Shown: positions 1-10,379, numbered from the stretch's first letter. The stretch is 64,000 nt of DNA from Rothia sp. (in: high G+C Gram-positive bacteria) (GCF_030540545.1 NZ_JAUNVZ010000002.1:62001-126000); one strand, 5' to 3'. A program made the numbers and translations. The notes: generated from the letters alone by a model not told the origin.

Positions 1-47
1 GATCCTGCCCGGCAGGCTTTCGGAGTATCTCATTTAGGGAGAAAAAC

Positions 48-2162
48 GTGGCACTTGACGTGTTCACCGACCTTAACAAGGTCCGCAACATCGGTATTAT
101 GGCGCATATTGACGCCGGTAAGACCACCACTACCGAACGCATCCTGTTCTACACCGGTATTAACCACAAGATCGGTGAGACCCACGATGGCGCTTCGACC
201 ATGGACTGGATGGCTCAGGAGCAGGAGCGCGGTATTACTATTACTTCCGCAGCAACCACTTGCTTCTGGAAGGACAACCAGATCAACATCATCGACACCC
301 CCGGTCACGTGGACTTCACCGTTGAGGTGGAGCGCTCTCTGCGCGTGCTCGACGGCGCCGTAGCTGTCTTCGACGGCAAGGAAGGCGTGGAGCCCCAGTC
401 TGAGACCGTGTGGCGTCAGGCTGATAAGTACGATGTCCCCCGTATTTGCTTCGTCAACAAGATGGACAAGATGGGTGCAGACTTCTACTTCACCGTTCAG
501 ACCATTATTGACCGCCTGGGCGCACGCCCCCTGCCGCTGCAGCTGCCCATCGGCGCTGAGAGCGACTTCATTGGCGTTGTTGACCTGCTCGAAATGAAGG
601 CATACGTATGGCCCGGCGACGCTAAGGGCGACGTGACCATGGGTGCTTCTTACGAGATTCAGGACATCCCCGCTGACCTGGTCGAGAAGGCAGAGCAGTA
701 CCGCGCTGAGCTGGTTGAGGCTGTTGCTGAGTCCAGCGAAGAGCTCATGGAGAAGTACCTGGAAGAGGGCGAGCTGTCCATCCCCGAGATCAAGAGCGGT
801 ATCCGCAAGCTGGTCATCGAGGGCGAGGCATTCCCCGTTCTGTGTGGTTCTGCATTCAAGAACCGCGGTGTTCAGCCCATGCTGGACGCTGTGATCGACT
901 ACCTGCCCTCCCCGCTGGACGTTCCGGACGTTGTCGGCTCCAACCCCTCTGATGAGGAAGAGAAGCTGACCCGTAAGGCATCCGCTGAGGAGCCCTTCGC
1001 AGCTCTGGCGTTCAAGGTCGCAGCACACCCCTTCTACGGTCAGCTGACCTACACCCGCGTGTACTCCGGTACTGCAGCTCAGGGCCAGCAGGTTCTGAAC
1101 TCCACCAAGGGTAAGAAGGAGCGCATCGGTAAGCTCTTCCAGATGCACTCCAACAAGGAGAACCCGGTTGAGGAGATTACCGCAGGTCACATTTACGCAG
1201 CGATTGGTCTGAAGGATACCACCACCGGTGATACCCTGTGCGATCCCGCACACCCGATCGTTCTGGAGTCCATGACCTTCCCCGATCCCGTGATCTTCGT
1301 GGCTATTGAGCCCAAGACCAAGGGTGACCAGGAGAAGATGTCCACCGCTATCCAGAAGCTCTCCGCTGAGGACCCCACCTTCACCGTTTCGCTGAACGAA
1401 GAGACCGGTCAGACCGAAATCGGTGGTATGGGTGAGCTGCACCTGGACATCATCGTGGACCGTATGAAGCGCGAGTTCAAGGTTGAGGCTAACGTTGGTA
1501 AGCCTCAGGTTGCATACCGCGAGACCATCAAGAAGGCAGTCGAGAAGGTCGACTACACCCACAAGAAGCAGACGGGTGGTTCCGGTCAGTTCGCAAAGGT
1601 GCAGGTTTCCTTCGAGCCCCTGCCCCTGGATGGCGAAGAGCTCTACGAGTTTGAGGACAAGGTTACCGGCGGTCGCGTGCCTCGCGAGTACATCCCCTCG
1701 GTGGATGCTGGTATTCAGGACGCTATGAAGTTTGGTGTTCTGGCTGGCTACCCCATGGTGGGCGTGAAGGCAACCCTGATCGACGGTGCTTACCACGACG
1801 TCGACTCCTCCGAAATGGCGTTCAAGATCGCTGGCTCCATGGTCTTCAAGGAAGGCGCTAAGCGCGCTAACCCCGTCCTGCTTGAGCCGCTGATGGACGT
1901 TGAGGTTCGTACCCCCGAGGAGTACATGGGCGACGTTATCGGCGACCTGAACTCTCGTCGTGGTCAGGTGCGTTCCATGGAGGATGCATCCGGCGTTAAG
2001 ATCATCAAGGCACTGGTCCCGCTGACCGAAATGTTCGGTTACATTGGCGACCTGCGTGGCAAGACCCAGGGTCGTGCAGTGTTCTCGATGACCTTCGATA
2101 GCTACGGTGAGGTTCCCAAGAACGTCGCTGACGAGATCATCCAGAAGAGCCGCGGCGAGTAA
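48..2162 (+). CDS. fusA: Elongation factor G
   Basis: Translational GTPase that drives ribosome translocation and, with RRF, ribosome recycling in the cytosol. The 704-aa length is normal. The G1 loop AHIDAGKT is at residues 19-26, G3 DTPGHVDF at 83-90 and G4 NKMD at 137-140, followed by the usual EF-G domains II-V. The start is a GTG, fixed by AGGGAG at 36-41, six bases upstream. In actinobacteria this gene normally follows rpsL-rpsG, which would lie left of the window. A strong hairpin at 2187-2220 separates it from tuf. Assignment is secure from family motifs and full-length match. Confidence 0.99.
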   Translation: MALDVFTDLNKVRNIGIMAHIDAGKTTTTERILFYTGINHKIGETHDGASTMDWMAQEQERGITITSAATTCFWKDNQINIIDTPGHVDFTVEVERSLRVLDGAVAVFDGKEGVEPQSETVWRQADKYDVPRICFVNKMDKMGADFYFTVQTIIDRLGARPLPLQLPIGAESDFIGVVDLLEMKAYVWPGDAKGDVTMGASYEIQDIPADLVEKAEQYRAELVEAVAESSEELMEKYLEEGELSIPEIKSGIRKLVIEGEAFPVLCGSAFKNRGVQPMLDAVIDYLPSPLDVPDVVGSNPSDEEEKLTRKASAEEPFAALAFKVAAHPFYGQLTYTRVYSGTAAQGQQVLNSTKGKKERIGKLFQMHSNKENPVEEITAGHIYAAIGLKDTTTGDTLCDPAHPIVLESMTFPDPVIFVAIEPKTKGDQEKMSTAIQKLSAEDPTFTVSLNEETGQTEIGGMGELHLDIIVDRMKREFKVEANVGKPQVAYRETIKKAVEKVDYTHKKQTGGSGQFAKVQVSFEPLPLDGEELYEFEDKVTGGRVPREYIPSVDAGIQDAMKFGVLAGYPMVGVKATLIDGAYHDVDSSEMAFKIAGSMVFKEGAKRANPVLLEPLMDVEVRTPEEYMGDVIGDLNSRRGQVRSMEDASGVKIIKALVPLTEMFGYIGDLRGKTQGRAVFSMTFDSYGEVPKNVADEIIQKSRGE

Positions 2163-2186
2163 TTTACTCGAGCCACAGCTCACCCC

Positions 2187-2220
2187 GTACGGCGCGGGTT
2201 TGAAAAAGCCCGCGCCGTGC
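2187..2220 (+). terminator. Hairpin terminator between fusA and tuf
   Basis: About 15-bp G+C-rich stem (GGCGCGGG pairing with CCCGCGCC) around a short A-rich loop, followed after a few bases by an A/T-rich run (AAAATTTTATT). It suggests tuf is expressed mainly from its own promoter and not only by read-through from the str operon. Confidence 0.75.
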
Positions 2221-2265
2221 ACCTAAAATTTTATTATCAAATCCATCATCGAAAATATGCGTCAC

Positions 2266-2295
2266 TTGTAGTATGTGGAGTTAATCCGCTATTCT
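2266..2295 (+). promoter_or_regulatory. Candidate tuf promoter
   Basis: TTGTAG (2266-2271), 18-bp spacer, TATTCT (2290-2295). It lies between the fusA terminator and the tuf start, giving a leader of roughly 80 nt. Inferred from hexamer match only. Confidence 0.4.
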
Positions 2296-2379
2296 AGACG
2301 CTAGACCGTTTGAATAAACGGGATGCGCCGAAGAACATATTCGGGTGCATGTTTTCGATACGTTCTAGGAGGAACACTC

Positions 2380-3570
2380 TTGGCTAAGGCTAAGTTCGAG
2401 CGCTCCAAGCCTCACGTTAACGTCGGTACCATTGGTCACGTTGACCACGGTAAGACCACCCTGACCGCAGCAATCTCCAAGGTTCTGGCTGACAAGTACC
2501 CGGATCTGAACGAGAAGAAGGACTTCGGCATGATCGACAGCGCTCCCGAGGAGCGCCAGCGCGGTATTACCATTAACATCGCGCACATCGAGTACGAGAC
2601 CGAGAAGCGCCACTACGCACACGTTGACGCTCCCGGCCACGCTGACTACGTGAAGAACATGATCACCGGTGCGGCTCAGATGGACGGCGCAATCCTCGTG
2701 GTTGCAGCTACCGACGGCCCCATGGCACAGACCCGCGAGCACGTTCTGCTCGCTCGCCAGGTTGGCGTTCCCACCCTGCTGGTCGCACTGAACAAGTCCG
2801 ACATGGTTGAGGATGAGGAACTGCTGGACCTCGTCGAGATGGAGGTCCGTGACCTCCTGTCCTCGCAGGAGTTCGACGGCGACAACGCTCCCGTTGTTCG
2901 CGTGTCCGCTCTGAAGGCTCTGGAAGGCGACGCTGAGTGGGTTGCTAAGGTTGAGGAGCTCATGGACGCTGTTGATACCTACATTCCGGACCCCGTGCGT
3001 GAGAAGGACAAGCCCTTCCTCATGCCCATCGAGGACGTCTTCACCATTACCGGTCGTGGCACCGTTGTGACCGGTCGTGCAGAGCGCGGTACCCTGAAGA
3101 TCAACTCCGAGGTCGAGATCGTCGGTATCCGTCCGATCCAGAAGACCACCGTTACCGGTATCGAGATGTTCCACAAGCAGCTCGACGAAGCATGGGCAGG
3201 CGAGAACTGTGGTCTGCTGCTGCGCGGTCTGAAGCGTGACGACGTTGAGCGTGGTCAGGTTGTCGTGGAGCCGGGCTCCATCACCCCCCACACCGAGTTC
3301 GAGGCAAACGTCTACATCCTGTCCAAGGATGAGGGCGGCCGCCACAACCCGTTCTACTCCAACTACCGTCCTCAGTTCTACTTCCGTACCACTGACGTGA
3401 CCGGCGTTATCACCCTGCCCGAGGGTACCGAAATGGTTATGCCCGGTGACAACACCGAGATGACCGTTGAGCTGATCCAGCCCATCGCAATGGAAGAGGG
3501 CCTCGGCTTCGCAATCCGCGAGGGTGGCCGCACCGTTGGTTCGGGTCGCGTTACCAAGATCATCAAGTAA
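2380..3570 (+). CDS. tuf: Elongation factor Tu
   Basis: GTPase that delivers aminoacyl-tRNA to the ribosomal A site. From the chosen TTG start the protein is 396 aa, the standard length, with GHVDHGKT at residues 19-26, a DAPGHADY G3 motif and NKSD as G4. AGGAGG at 2367-2372 sits seven bases before the TTG. An in-frame ATG at 2323 would add 19 residues foreign to EF-Tu and lacks a ribosome binding site. Followed by the terminator at 3614-3655. Secure assignment. Confidence 0.99.
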   Translation: MAKAKFERSKPHVNVGTIGHVDHGKTTLTAAISKVLADKYPDLNEKKDFGMIDSAPEERQRGITINIAHIEYETEKRHYAHVDAPGHADYVKNMITGAAQMDGAILVVAATDGPMAQTREHVLLARQVGVPTLLVALNKSDMVEDEELLDLVEMEVRDLLSSQEFDGDNAPVVRVSALKALEGDAEWVAKVEELMDAVDTYIPDPVREKDKPFLMPIEDVFTITGRGTVVTGRAERGTLKINSEVEIVGIRPIQKTTVTGIEMFHKQLDEAWAGENCGLLLRGLKRDDVERGQVVVEPGSITPHTEFEANVYILSKDEGGRHNPFYSNYRPQFYFRTTDVTGVITLPEGTEMVMPGDNTEMTVELIQPIAMEEGLGFAIREGGRTVGSGRVTKIIK

Positions 3571-3613
3571 TTATCGAGTCCTCGATAATTCGCTGATCTA
3601 GCGGATCTCTAGG

Positions 3614-3655
3614 AATCCCCGTCTATTGAGCAATCAATAGACGGGGATTCTTTGT
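3614..3655 (+). terminator. tuf terminator
   Basis: Perfect 15-bp stem (AATCCCCGTCTATTG with its complement, 3614-3649), 6-nt loop, followed by a T-rich run. A smaller hairpin, TTATCGAG/CTCGATAA, lies just after the stop codon. Confidence 0.85.
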
Positions 3656-3703
3656 TAACCTAGAAGAAAGCAGAGCCAATATCCCATCTACGAGGAGAAG
3701 AGC

Positions 3704-4729
3704 ATGAGCGCTACTTTCAGTATCCTTGACCAGGAATCTCACCTACCCGCTGCCTCCCGCGCAGCCCTAGAGCAAGCAGTGGCAGAAAAGAATAGCAGCC
3801 TGAACTATCCGGTATTGAGCGAAGGCGCTTCGGGCGGTCTGCTGGGCGCCCTCTCCTCGCTTCTCTCTGGCGGTTCTGCTCAGCCGCGTCTGCACTCTAA
3901 GGATCTAGATGCTTCCCGTGCTGCTTTGAGCCTGCTGCCCCTGGACACAACTCTCTCGGTGGATACCCACACCCCGATCGTATACCTGGCGGAGGGGGCT
4001 GAAGATTTTGGAGCCTTTGGCGCTCTCACAAGGGCGAATGTTTCCAAGCTGGCGCGCATTATTGTGCCCTCCCGAGCAGCCAAAGATAAGCTGCTGGCAG
4101 CCTGCCCCTATCCGAGCGAGAGCATTCAGATTATTCCCGCGCCCCTCTCTCAGAGCCCGAGCCGCACCCGCGCACCCCGAGATCTCTCCGATAAGACTCT
4201 GCACGTTCTACTGGTGGCTCGCGAATCAAAGCCTAAGGCTCTGGCTATGGCTCTGCGAGCGGTAGAGGAGGCATCACAGAAGCGTACTATCGAGCTGAGT
4301 ATTGCTGCCCCTGAGAGTATGCATGCAACGCCCGTGCCGCCTCTTGGCTCCTCGAGTTCCGTCACCTGGATTGAAGATAGCGCCGTGCAGCTGGGTAGTG
4401 AGGAAAGCACCGCTCTGCTGATCGCCCAGGATCTGCTGCTGGTGCCCGATGGAGCGGGGGAGAAAGAGCTGGTTCTCTACGCTCTTGCCTGTGGTGTGCC
4501 CGTGGTGGGCCAGAGGCACGAGGATATTGCGAGCCTGCCCCGTCGAGATCGCAGCGGATGGCTCTACCTGCCGGAGATGACCGAGGCGAAAATGGCAAAG
4601 CATATGCTGGAGCTAAGCCCAGCACAGATTAATGAAGCCAGTGCTTGGGCTCTCAAAGATAGCGCCGAACGCTATAGCTACACTGCCTGGGCTTCTAGCG
4701 TGCTGGAGCTTCTGAACTCCCTGGGCTAA
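3704..4729 (+). CDS. GT-B type glycosyltransferase-like protein (group 1 family, atypical)
   Basis: 341-aa soluble protein without a signal peptide or membrane segment. The C-terminal third carries the typical GT4/GT-B signature around LACGVPVVGQ followed by SGWLYLPE (about residues 265-290), where group 1 glycosyltransferases bind the nucleotide-sugar. The middle has a Rossmann-like start (LHVLLVARESKP, about 165-177). The N-terminal acceptor domain is short and poor in recognisable glycine-rich motifs, so substrate and even activity are uncertain. The start ATG has GAGGAGAAG upstream. It stands alone between the tuf terminator and a bidirectional terminator at 4783-4827. It could be a non-catalytic relative; no pathway is claimed. 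Confidence 0.6.
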   Translation: MSATFSILDQESHLPAASRAALEQAVAEKNSSLNYPVLSEGASGGLLGALSSLLSGGSAQPRLHSKDLDASRAALSLLPLDTTLSVDTHTPIVYLAEGAEDFGAFGALTRANVSKLARIIVPSRAAKDKLLAACPYPSESIQIIPAPLSQSPSRTRAPRDLSDKTLHVLLVARESKPKALAMALRAVEEASQKRTIELSIAAPESMHATPVPPLGSSSSVTWIEDSAVQLGSEESTALLIAQDLLLVPDGAGEKELVLYALACGVPVVGQRHEDIASLPRRDRSGWLYLPEMTEAKMAKHMLELSPAQINEASAWALKDSAERYSYTAWASSVLELLNSLG

Positions 4730-4782
4730 AACATATAAACCAGTCAGAACAGAGTTAGAACCCTAGCTGAAAAAGACAGAGT

Positions 4783-4827
4783 AAAAGCCTGCGAGATATA
4801 GATCCAATCTATATCCCGCAGGCTTTT
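4783..4827. terminator. Bidirectional terminator between convergent genes
   Basis: Long inverted repeat beginning AAAAGCCTGC and ending GCAGGCTTTT with the arms GATATAGAT/ATCTATATC inside. A and T tracts at both edges suit both the plus-strand glycosyltransferase-like gene and the minus-strand membrane-protein gene. Confidence 0.85.
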
Positions 4828-4868
4828 AGCTACATACTAGGCCAGAAGCTAAGCACTACAGAAGTCCC

Positions 4869-7800
4869 CTAGGAACCCTGAGGGTAATCCGGCTGCTGAG
4901 GATAGCCGATCTGTTGGGTCTGCACCGGTTGATAGGGCATCGGCTGATAGGGCATCGTCTGAGCTTGAGCGCCCTGAACAGAGAACGACTGAGCCGAATC
5001 GGAGCCCTGCTCGCGGGAGAGCAGACGCCAAATCACGCCACCAATAATCATGAGCGAGGCAATAAAGAGAGCCAGAGCGTTGAGCTGGTTCAGAGCCAGA
5101 GCAACATTGGCTGCGACCAGAGCCGCCGCAATACCGGTCCAAATGGTCGACAGATACAGGGCTGCCGCACCGACCATCAGCGCTGCCAGAGCCACCAGAG
5201 TGACACCGCGGGTACTGCCCATCTGCATATCCCTAAACAGGAAGAGATAGCACAGGGTCAGGGTGCTCATAATACCCAGAGTGATATAGCTGAGCTTTCG
5301 CGCCTGGGCTCGCTGGCTTGCGGGCATAGCCTGAGAGGTCAAGGGGTACTTGATGGTCATGGTGTAGATAACGGTCAGCATAATCAGCAGGGCAAATTCT
5401 ACGGGGTAGAAACCGTCTGCAAAAATCAGGCGGGAGAAGAAGACCACCGGAATAGCTGCAGCAGCTATATGCCTGAACTGCGGGGCAGTAATCAGAGCAA
5501 TGACCGTAGCTGCCAGAGCCAGGCTACATGCACTCGCAAAGTTATTGGCGGAGCCAAGAGTGAGCAGCCCCAGGAAGGGCAGGATAAAGCTCAGGGGGTA
5601 GAGCATCTCACGATTGGCGGAGGAGAACACACGCTGGGTAAAGCTTCCCTGCAAGGCACGCATATAGGCGGTTGCAGAGAGTAGGGGGCCCTCAACCGGT
5701 ATCGCAATAGCGGTGGAGGCGCCGGGCAGAGTAACCATCAGGCGAGGGCGAATCTGCACCTGGCCGCGAACCTGCTGCTTGAGAGCTGCCTTGAGCACCA
5801 GAATAATAACCAGCGACAGGAAAGCACCCATGAAGTAGCGGTATACGCTCTCTTCGCTCAGCAGCCCAAGATCGTAACCGAAGATATGCAGGCGGTTTAG
5901 GGCCACCATAAAGCTCAGCGGTAGAGCGGCGCCCAGAATAAGGCGGGAAGCGGAACGGTCGAAGGATACGGGGAAGAACTCAGCACCGAGGGCGAATAGA
6001 ACGGTCAGAGCCGGGAGCACCAGGGCGCTCATATATACCCTATCTACTGAGACAAACATAGAGTAAGAGAACAAGCAAGCACTGACGGCAAGAAGAGCCA
6101 GAGCATAGAACGCCGCGTTGAAGACCTTGATCTCAAAGTTGCGCTTTGCAGAGGAGGAACCCCGCATAGCAATCAGCCAGGATACTGCCGCCTGAATAGC
6201 CGCGAAACCACCAAGCAGAAGCAACGCACCGTCAATACGGATATTCTCCTGGCGCATCAGCTGAATAACGATAGCGATGGGGGATAGGCGCGCAATAACC
6301 AGCAGCACGCTACGCATAATGGAATCGGGCACCAGCACAAAGGCGAAAGCACTCATACATACCACGTACAGTAGCGTAAGGAGGGTGCTGGGCAGAGCCT
6401 CATCCACCAGGAACCCCAGGAGGACTACCAGAAGGGAAGCGGAGATAACCGGGTAGCTAATAAACTCTGCATGGCGCTCAGCCTGAGCTGCAAGAATCTT
6501 AGTGCTGGCGGCACTCATAGCGCTGAGCATCAGAGAACAGAGCAGAACCAAACCGACACCCATCACGGCTTTGCCTGCAGTATCCATACCAAAGGGAATA
6601 AAGAGACGGAAAAAGAGGGCAATGCAGGCAAGAGACATATAGAAATGCATCTCGATGGTGGGAGTGCTCATCGGCTGAACGAGCAGGTTCGGATGCCCAG
6701 CTCGCGGCGCCGGCTGGTACTGGACCAGATGCTTAGGCATACGTACCAGGCTAATAGCTGCAAACATGCACAGACCCACAGCTGCCAGAGCAATAAAGTC
6801 GCCCGCAACGGGTTCATCAATGAGCAGGTAGTACAGATCCAGAGCGGACACCAGTAGCAGACACTGAGCTGCCGGAACAGCCTGCAGATGGTTGAGGTGC
6901 CCCAGCACACGAGCCAGAATCAGGAACGCAGCGTAGATCATGCACAGCAGGAAAAGACCGCCGCATACATTAAGGGTGATGAGGCTCAGCAGCAGAACAG
7001 CAGAGTAGGCAAGCAGAGCCCCAGGGTTATCCAGATAACGAGCCATTGCCAGCAGCATGCCCAGGTATACCAGAGAGAGTACCCAGGGGGAGAAATAGGG
7101 GGCACTATGGTCAAAGTGATGGGGAGCCAGCGCCTCAATAAGCCCGGGGGCAGAAGAGTGCATGGGAGGCTGAAGCACAGCAATAGACACATAGGAGCTG
7201 AAGAGAGTTATCGCACCTGCGACAGCGGAGATATAGGCATCTACCTTAGAGGAGTAGAAGCGAACCGGGTATTCCTTGGGTGCTCTCGCTGCCGCGCGGC
7301 TCAGATACGGGAAGAGCAGGGATGCCAGGGCGCAGCTGAGTAGAATCACCAGAGCGGTGGCGGTCCAGATGGTAATAGAGGCTTCTTCGTGTAGCGCCAG
7401 TGCGGTGGCAAACACCGGGTATAGGCGCAGCTGCAGATAATCCTCACCGCGGGTCTCCAACAGGGTAAAGAGCAGAGCATAGAGGCTCATCACACCCAGA
7501 ACCACAGCCATATCCTTATGGCTCATGGCCTCGGTAAAGAAGACCATGGCGGCGGCAGTGCCGGGCACAAAGATACGGGAGGCATCCACAATACCGGTGC
7601 GCAGACCGGTAGGAACCAGAGTGGGCGCATAGCGCAGCAGCAGACTCAGCAGCATTGCCAGGATGGTCAGGGAAAGGAAATACCAGACAAAGGGCGCGCC
7701 GGCGACCTTGGTTGCCGAGAGAGCATCGGAGACAATAAAGGAAATGAGCACATAGCCCATGAGGCGATTGCGCATCAGGCTCGAGGCAAGAACCACCGCT

Positions 7801-8258
7801 GCGGTACCCACCAAGGAGGTGAGCAGCCAGAGCATTCCGCCATTATCCCAGAGCTTAAAGGTGTAGATGGCTACAGAGCTCAGAGGTAGTAGCGCCAAAC
7901 CGGTGGCGGTAAAGGAATAGGACGCCAGGCGCAGGCGGGGGACAAAGCTATAGCAGATCAGACCCGCGCTATAGCACAGCAGGGCACCCAGGCCCAACAT
8001 AATTGCCTGAATAGCACTGGACATAGTGGAGACAAAGAGAGCCGCTGAACCAATCAAAAAGAGGGAGCCCACGTAGAGCGCAATATTGAGGAAAATATCC
8101 TCGCGGCTAAAACGGGATACGGGAGCAGAAGGGGCGGGCATAACTGTTTGTATATGAGGTGGGATGGGAGCCTGGGAACCATGAGCGGGCGGCTGCATTG
8201 CTGCCTGAGTTCCAGGAATCTGCTCGGGAGGGATAAAACCTCCAACGGGGGTGGACAT
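4869..8258 (-). CDS. Very large polytopic membrane protein of unknown function (SCO7613/DUF2157-like architecture)
   Basis: 1129-aa protein. Residues 1-50 are proline-rich and cytosolic-looking, followed from about residue 56 by some 30 hydrophobic segments spread over the whole length. The C-terminal ~45 residues are Gln/Pro/Tyr-rich (PYQPMPYQP repeats). No catalytic motif, nucleotide-binding loop or transporter signature is seen. The overall plan resembles the large actinobacterial SCO7613 C-terminal-type membrane proteins. That comparison rests on architecture only. The start has CAAGGAG just upstream (complement of 8264-8270). Monocistronic, divergent from the S10 operon. Function unknown. 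Confidence 0.85.
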   Translation of the reverse strand: MSTPVGGFIPPEQIPGTQAAMQPPAHGSQAPIPPHIQTVMPAPSAPVSRFSREDIFLNIALYVGSLFLIGSAALFVSTMSSAIQAIMLGLGALLCYSAGLICYSFVPRLRLASYSFTATGLALLPLSSVAIYTFKLWDNGGMLWLLTSLVGTAAVVLASSLMRNRLMGYVLISFIVSDALSATKVAGAPFVWYFLSLTILAMLLSLLLRYAPTLVPTGLRTGIVDASRIFVPGTAAAMVFFTEAMSHKDMAVVLGVMSLYALLFTLLETRGEDYLQLRLYPVFATALALHEEASITIWTATALVILLSCALASLLFPYLSRAAARAPKEYPVRFYSSKVDAYISAVAGAITLFSSYVSIAVLQPPMHSSAPGLIEALAPHHFDHSAPYFSPWVLSLVYLGMLLAMARYLDNPGALLAYSAVLLLSLITLNVCGGLFLLCMIYAAFLILARVLGHLNHLQAVPAAQCLLLVSALDLYYLLIDEPVAGDFIALAAVGLCMFAAISLVRMPKHLVQYQPAPRAGHPNLLVQPMSTPTIEMHFYMSLACIALFFRLFIPFGMDTAGKAVMGVGLVLLCSLMLSAMSAASTKILAAQAERHAEFISYPVISASLLVVLLGFLVDEALPSTLLTLLYVVCMSAFAFVLVPDSIMRSVLLVIARLSPIAIVIQLMRQENIRIDGALLLLGGFAAIQAAVSWLIAMRGSSSAKRNFEIKVFNAAFYALALLAVSACLFSYSMFVSVDRVYMSALVLPALTVLFALGAEFFPVSFDRSASRLILGAALPLSFMVALNRLHIFGYDLGLLSEESVYRYFMGAFLSLVIILVLKAALKQQVRGQVQIRPRLMVTLPGASTAIAIPVEGPLLSATAYMRALQGSFTQRVFSSANREMLYPLSFILPFLGLLTLGSANNFASACSLALAATVIALITAPQFRHIAAAAIPVVFFSRLIFADGFYPVEFALLIMLTVIYTMTIKYPLTSQAMPASQRAQARKLSYITLGIMSTLTLCYLFLFRDMQMGSTRGVTLVALAALMVGAAALYLSTIWTGIAAALVAANVALALNQLNALALFIASLMIIGGVIWRLLSREQGSDSAQSFSVQGAQAQTMPYQPMPYQPVQTQQIGYPQQPDYPQGS

Positions 8259-8777
8259 AGTAACTCCTTGGACAAAATGTATGCTTGATGTCCACTCTAG
8301 AAAGGCTATCTGGATACTCAGTGCATAGAGTATGAGAAAAGCCTGAAGAGAGTCTTGGAGAATCCTGATAATTTTCTCAGCGGGGTATTAAAGCTGTTCA
8401 GGGTGAGGAATCGGGGTCTTTAAGAAAGTCTTAAGTGTGTTTAAGCACTTAATGGGGGAGTGCTTGCGTTTGTACTCTATCTCTGTCACAATAGAAGACG
8501 TTGTAAAAGTGTATGCTCCGCACGGAGTGTACCCACATATGACCCGGTCTAGAGAATAAGGTCACGTGTTTACAGCGTTTTTTATTATAGAAAACGCGAC
8601 ACGCCCGAGTTCGTGGGTCGGTGCTTAGACAGGGTGAGGAACCCGTCGCTTGAATCAAGCGAAGGATTCAGTCTGTTCTAGGCGGCGCACGTGATGAATA
8701 TATCGCGTTCCTTAAGCGCCATAAAAAGGGGCACAAGCTCCGATACAGGGAATACATCAAGAAAGAGAGTCCGACAG
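8259..8777. other. 519-bp divergent intergenic region and long S10-operon leader
   Basis: The left part holds the upstream region of the minus-strand membrane-protein gene. The right ~280 bases are probably the 5' leader of the S10 operon and contain several hairpins: CTCCG/CGGAG near 8518-8529, GTGT-GCGTTTT paired with AAAACGC-ACAC near 8567-8603, and TCGCTTG/CAAGCGA near 8647-8663. No gene is seen. An in-frame ATG at 8691 before rpsJ is not a convincing start. Confidence 0.6.
8464..8492 (+). promoter_or_regulatory. Candidate S10 operon promoter
   Basis: TTGCGT (8464-8469), 17-bp spacer, CACAAT (8487-8492). The same -35 type (TTGCGC) and spacing occur before rplN. The transcript would have a leader of roughly 280 nt. 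Confidence 0.4.
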
Positions 8778-9086
8778 ATGGCGGGACAGAAAATCCGCAT
8801 CCGTCTGAAGTCCTATGATCACGAGGTCATCGATTCTTCGGCACGGAAAATCGTCGAAACGGTCAAGCAGGCTGGCGCCACCGTAGTGGGTCCCGTACCC
8901 CTGCCGACCGAGAAGAACGTTTACGTAGTTATCCGTTCTCCCCACAAGTACAAGGACAGCCGCGAGCACTTCGAGATGCGTACGCACAAGCGTCTGATCG
9001 ACGTTGTTGATCCGACCCCCAAGGCTGTTGATGCCCTCATGCGTCTTGACCTGCCGGCAGACGTGAACATCGAGATCAAGCTGTAG
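8778..9086 (+). CDS. rpsJ: Small ribosomal subunit protein S10
   Basis: 102-aa S10 (also NusE, a transcription antitermination partner of NusB). It begins with the canonical actinobacterial N-terminus [19 protein letters not shown]. This fixes the start at 8778 rather than the upstream in-frame ATG at 8691, which would add 29 unrelated residues. First gene of the S10 operon; rplC follows after 13 bases. The upstream region is only weakly purine-rich (GAAAGAGAG) as a ribosome binding site. Confidence 0.98.
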   Translation: MAGQKIRIRLKSYDHEVIDSSARKIVETVKQAGATVVGPVPLPTEKNVYVVIRSPHKYKDSREHFEMRTHKRLIDVVDPTPKAVDALMRLDLPADVNIEIKL

Positions 9087-9099
9087 AGGATCGCATCTA

Positions 9100-9756
9100 A
9101 TGAGCAATAAGTATGATCGCCAGGTGAAGGGCCTGCTGGGCACCAAGCTCGGCATGACCCAGGTCTGGGATGAGAACGGTAAGTTCATCCCCGTCACCGT
9201 CGTCAAGGCTGATTCCAACGTAATCACTCAGATCCGTAACCAGGAGACCGATGGCTACCAGGCTATCCAGATCGGTTACGGTCCCATCGATTCTCGCAAG
9301 GTAACCAAGCCGCTGGCTGGTCACTTCGAGAAGGCCGGTGTTACCCCCCGCCGTCACCTCGTCGAACTGCGCACCGCAGACGCTGCTGAGTATTCCCTCG
9401 GTCAGGACCTGACCGTTGAGCTCTTCGAAGCAGGTCAGAAGGTTGACGTAGTTGGCAAGACCAAGGGTAAGGGCTTTGCTGGTGTTATGAAGCGTCACGG
9501 CTTCAAGGGTGTTGGCGCGTCTCACGGTCAGCACAAGAACCACCGTAAGCCCGGTTCCATCGGTGGTGCATCCTACCCCGCACGCGTGTTCAAGGGTATG
9601 CGCATGGCTGGCCGTATGGGCGCAGCTCGCCACACCACTCTGAACCTGACCATCCAGGGTGTGGACGCAGAGAACAATGTCCTGCTGATCAAGGGTGCTA
9701 TCCCCGGTCCTAAGGGCGGCGTTGTTCTGGTTCGTACCGCTGTGAAGGGAGCCTAA
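9100..9756 (+). CDS. rplC: Large ribosomal subunit protein L3
   Basis: 218-aa L3, one of the early assembly proteins that contact 23S rRNA near the peptidyl-transferase centre. Begins with [18 protein letters not shown] and has the conserved central loop [25 protein letters not shown] (about residues 128-155), whose Gln is methylated in some bacteria. Second gene of the S10 operon, five bases from rplD. Length and sequence are normal. Confidence 0.98.
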   Translation: MSNKYDRQVKGLLGTKLGMTQVWDENGKFIPVTVVKADSNVITQIRNQETDGYQAIQIGYGPIDSRKVTKPLAGHFEKAGVTPRRHLVELRTADAAEYSLGQDLTVELFEAGQKVDVVGKTKGKGFAGVMKRHGFKGVGASHGQHKNHRKPGSIGGASYPARVFKGMRMAGRMGAARHTTLNLTIQGVDAENNVLLIKGAIPGPKGGVVLVRTAVKGA

Positions 9757-9761
9757 TCAAC

Positions 9762-10379
9762 ATGGCTGTTAAGACCCTTAACGTAGAACTGCCTGCTGAT
9801 CTTTTTGACGCACAGGCATCTATTCCCCTGCTGCACCAGGTAGTTGTTGCACAGCTGGCTGCTGCTCGTCAGGGTACCCACAAGACCAAGAACCGCGGCG
9901 AGGTGTCCGGTGCAGGTCGCAAGCCCTTCAAGCAGAAGGGTACCGGTAACGCTCGTCAGGGCTCCATCCGTGCACCGCACATGACCGGCGGTGGCGTCGT
10001 ACACGGCCCCACCCCCCGTTCCTACGCACAGCGCACCCCCAAGAAGATGATCGCTGCAGCACTGCGCGGCGCTCTCTCCGATCGCGCACGCAACGGTCGC
10101 GTCCACGTTGTCGAGTCCTTCATCGAGGGTGAGACCCCCTCGACCAAGGCAGCAAAGGCATCGCTGGCAGCAATTACCGAGCGTAAGAACGTTCTGCTGG
10201 TCATTGGCCGCGCAGAGGACGTTGTGGCTCTGTCCGCACGTAACCTGGAGAACGTCCACATCCTGTTCGCAGACCAGATCAACACCTACGATGTTCTGGT
10301 TTCCGACGACGTGGTCTTCACCAAGGCAGCATTCGATGCTTTCGTTGCTGCTGCTTCGAAGAAGGAGGGCGCTAAGTAA
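9762..10379 (+). CDS. rplD: Large ribosomal subunit protein L4
   Basis: 205-aa L4, lining the nascent-peptide exit tunnel. The conserved tunnel loop is present ([25 protein letters not shown], shown in part; about residues 45-70), with the GxGRKPxxQKGTGxAR signature. The stop codon overlaps the rplW ATG by one base, indicating translational coupling. L4 autoregulates the S10 operon in some bacteria. Whether it does here is unknown. Confidence 0.98.
   Translation: MAVKTLNVELPADLFDAQASIPLLHQVVVAQLAAARQGTHKTKNRGEVSGAGRKPFKQKGTGNARQGSIRAPHMTGGGVVHGPTPRSYAQRTPKKMIAAALRGALSDRARNGRVHVVESFIEGETPSTKAAKASLAAITERKNVLLVIGRAEDVVALSARNLENVHILFADQINTYDVLVSDDVVFTKAAFDAFVAAASKKEGAK

Noticed and set aside
30-2222. 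Long open frame on the minus strand opposite fusA, and similar ones opposite tuf, rplB, the surface-protein genes, glmS and groEL
   Set aside because: They mirror highly expressed, codon-biased genes on the other strand, have no family features or ribosome binding sites, and are explained by G+C-rich third positions.
2323-2379. Upstream ATG start for tuf
   Set aside because: The extra 19 residues are not EF-Tu-like. AGGAGG is correctly spaced for the TTG at 2380, and the resulting 396 aa is the standard length.
8691-8777. Upstream ATG start for rpsJ
   Set aside because: The canonical S10 N-terminus [14 protein letters not shown] starts at 8778. The extension matches leader hairpins instead.
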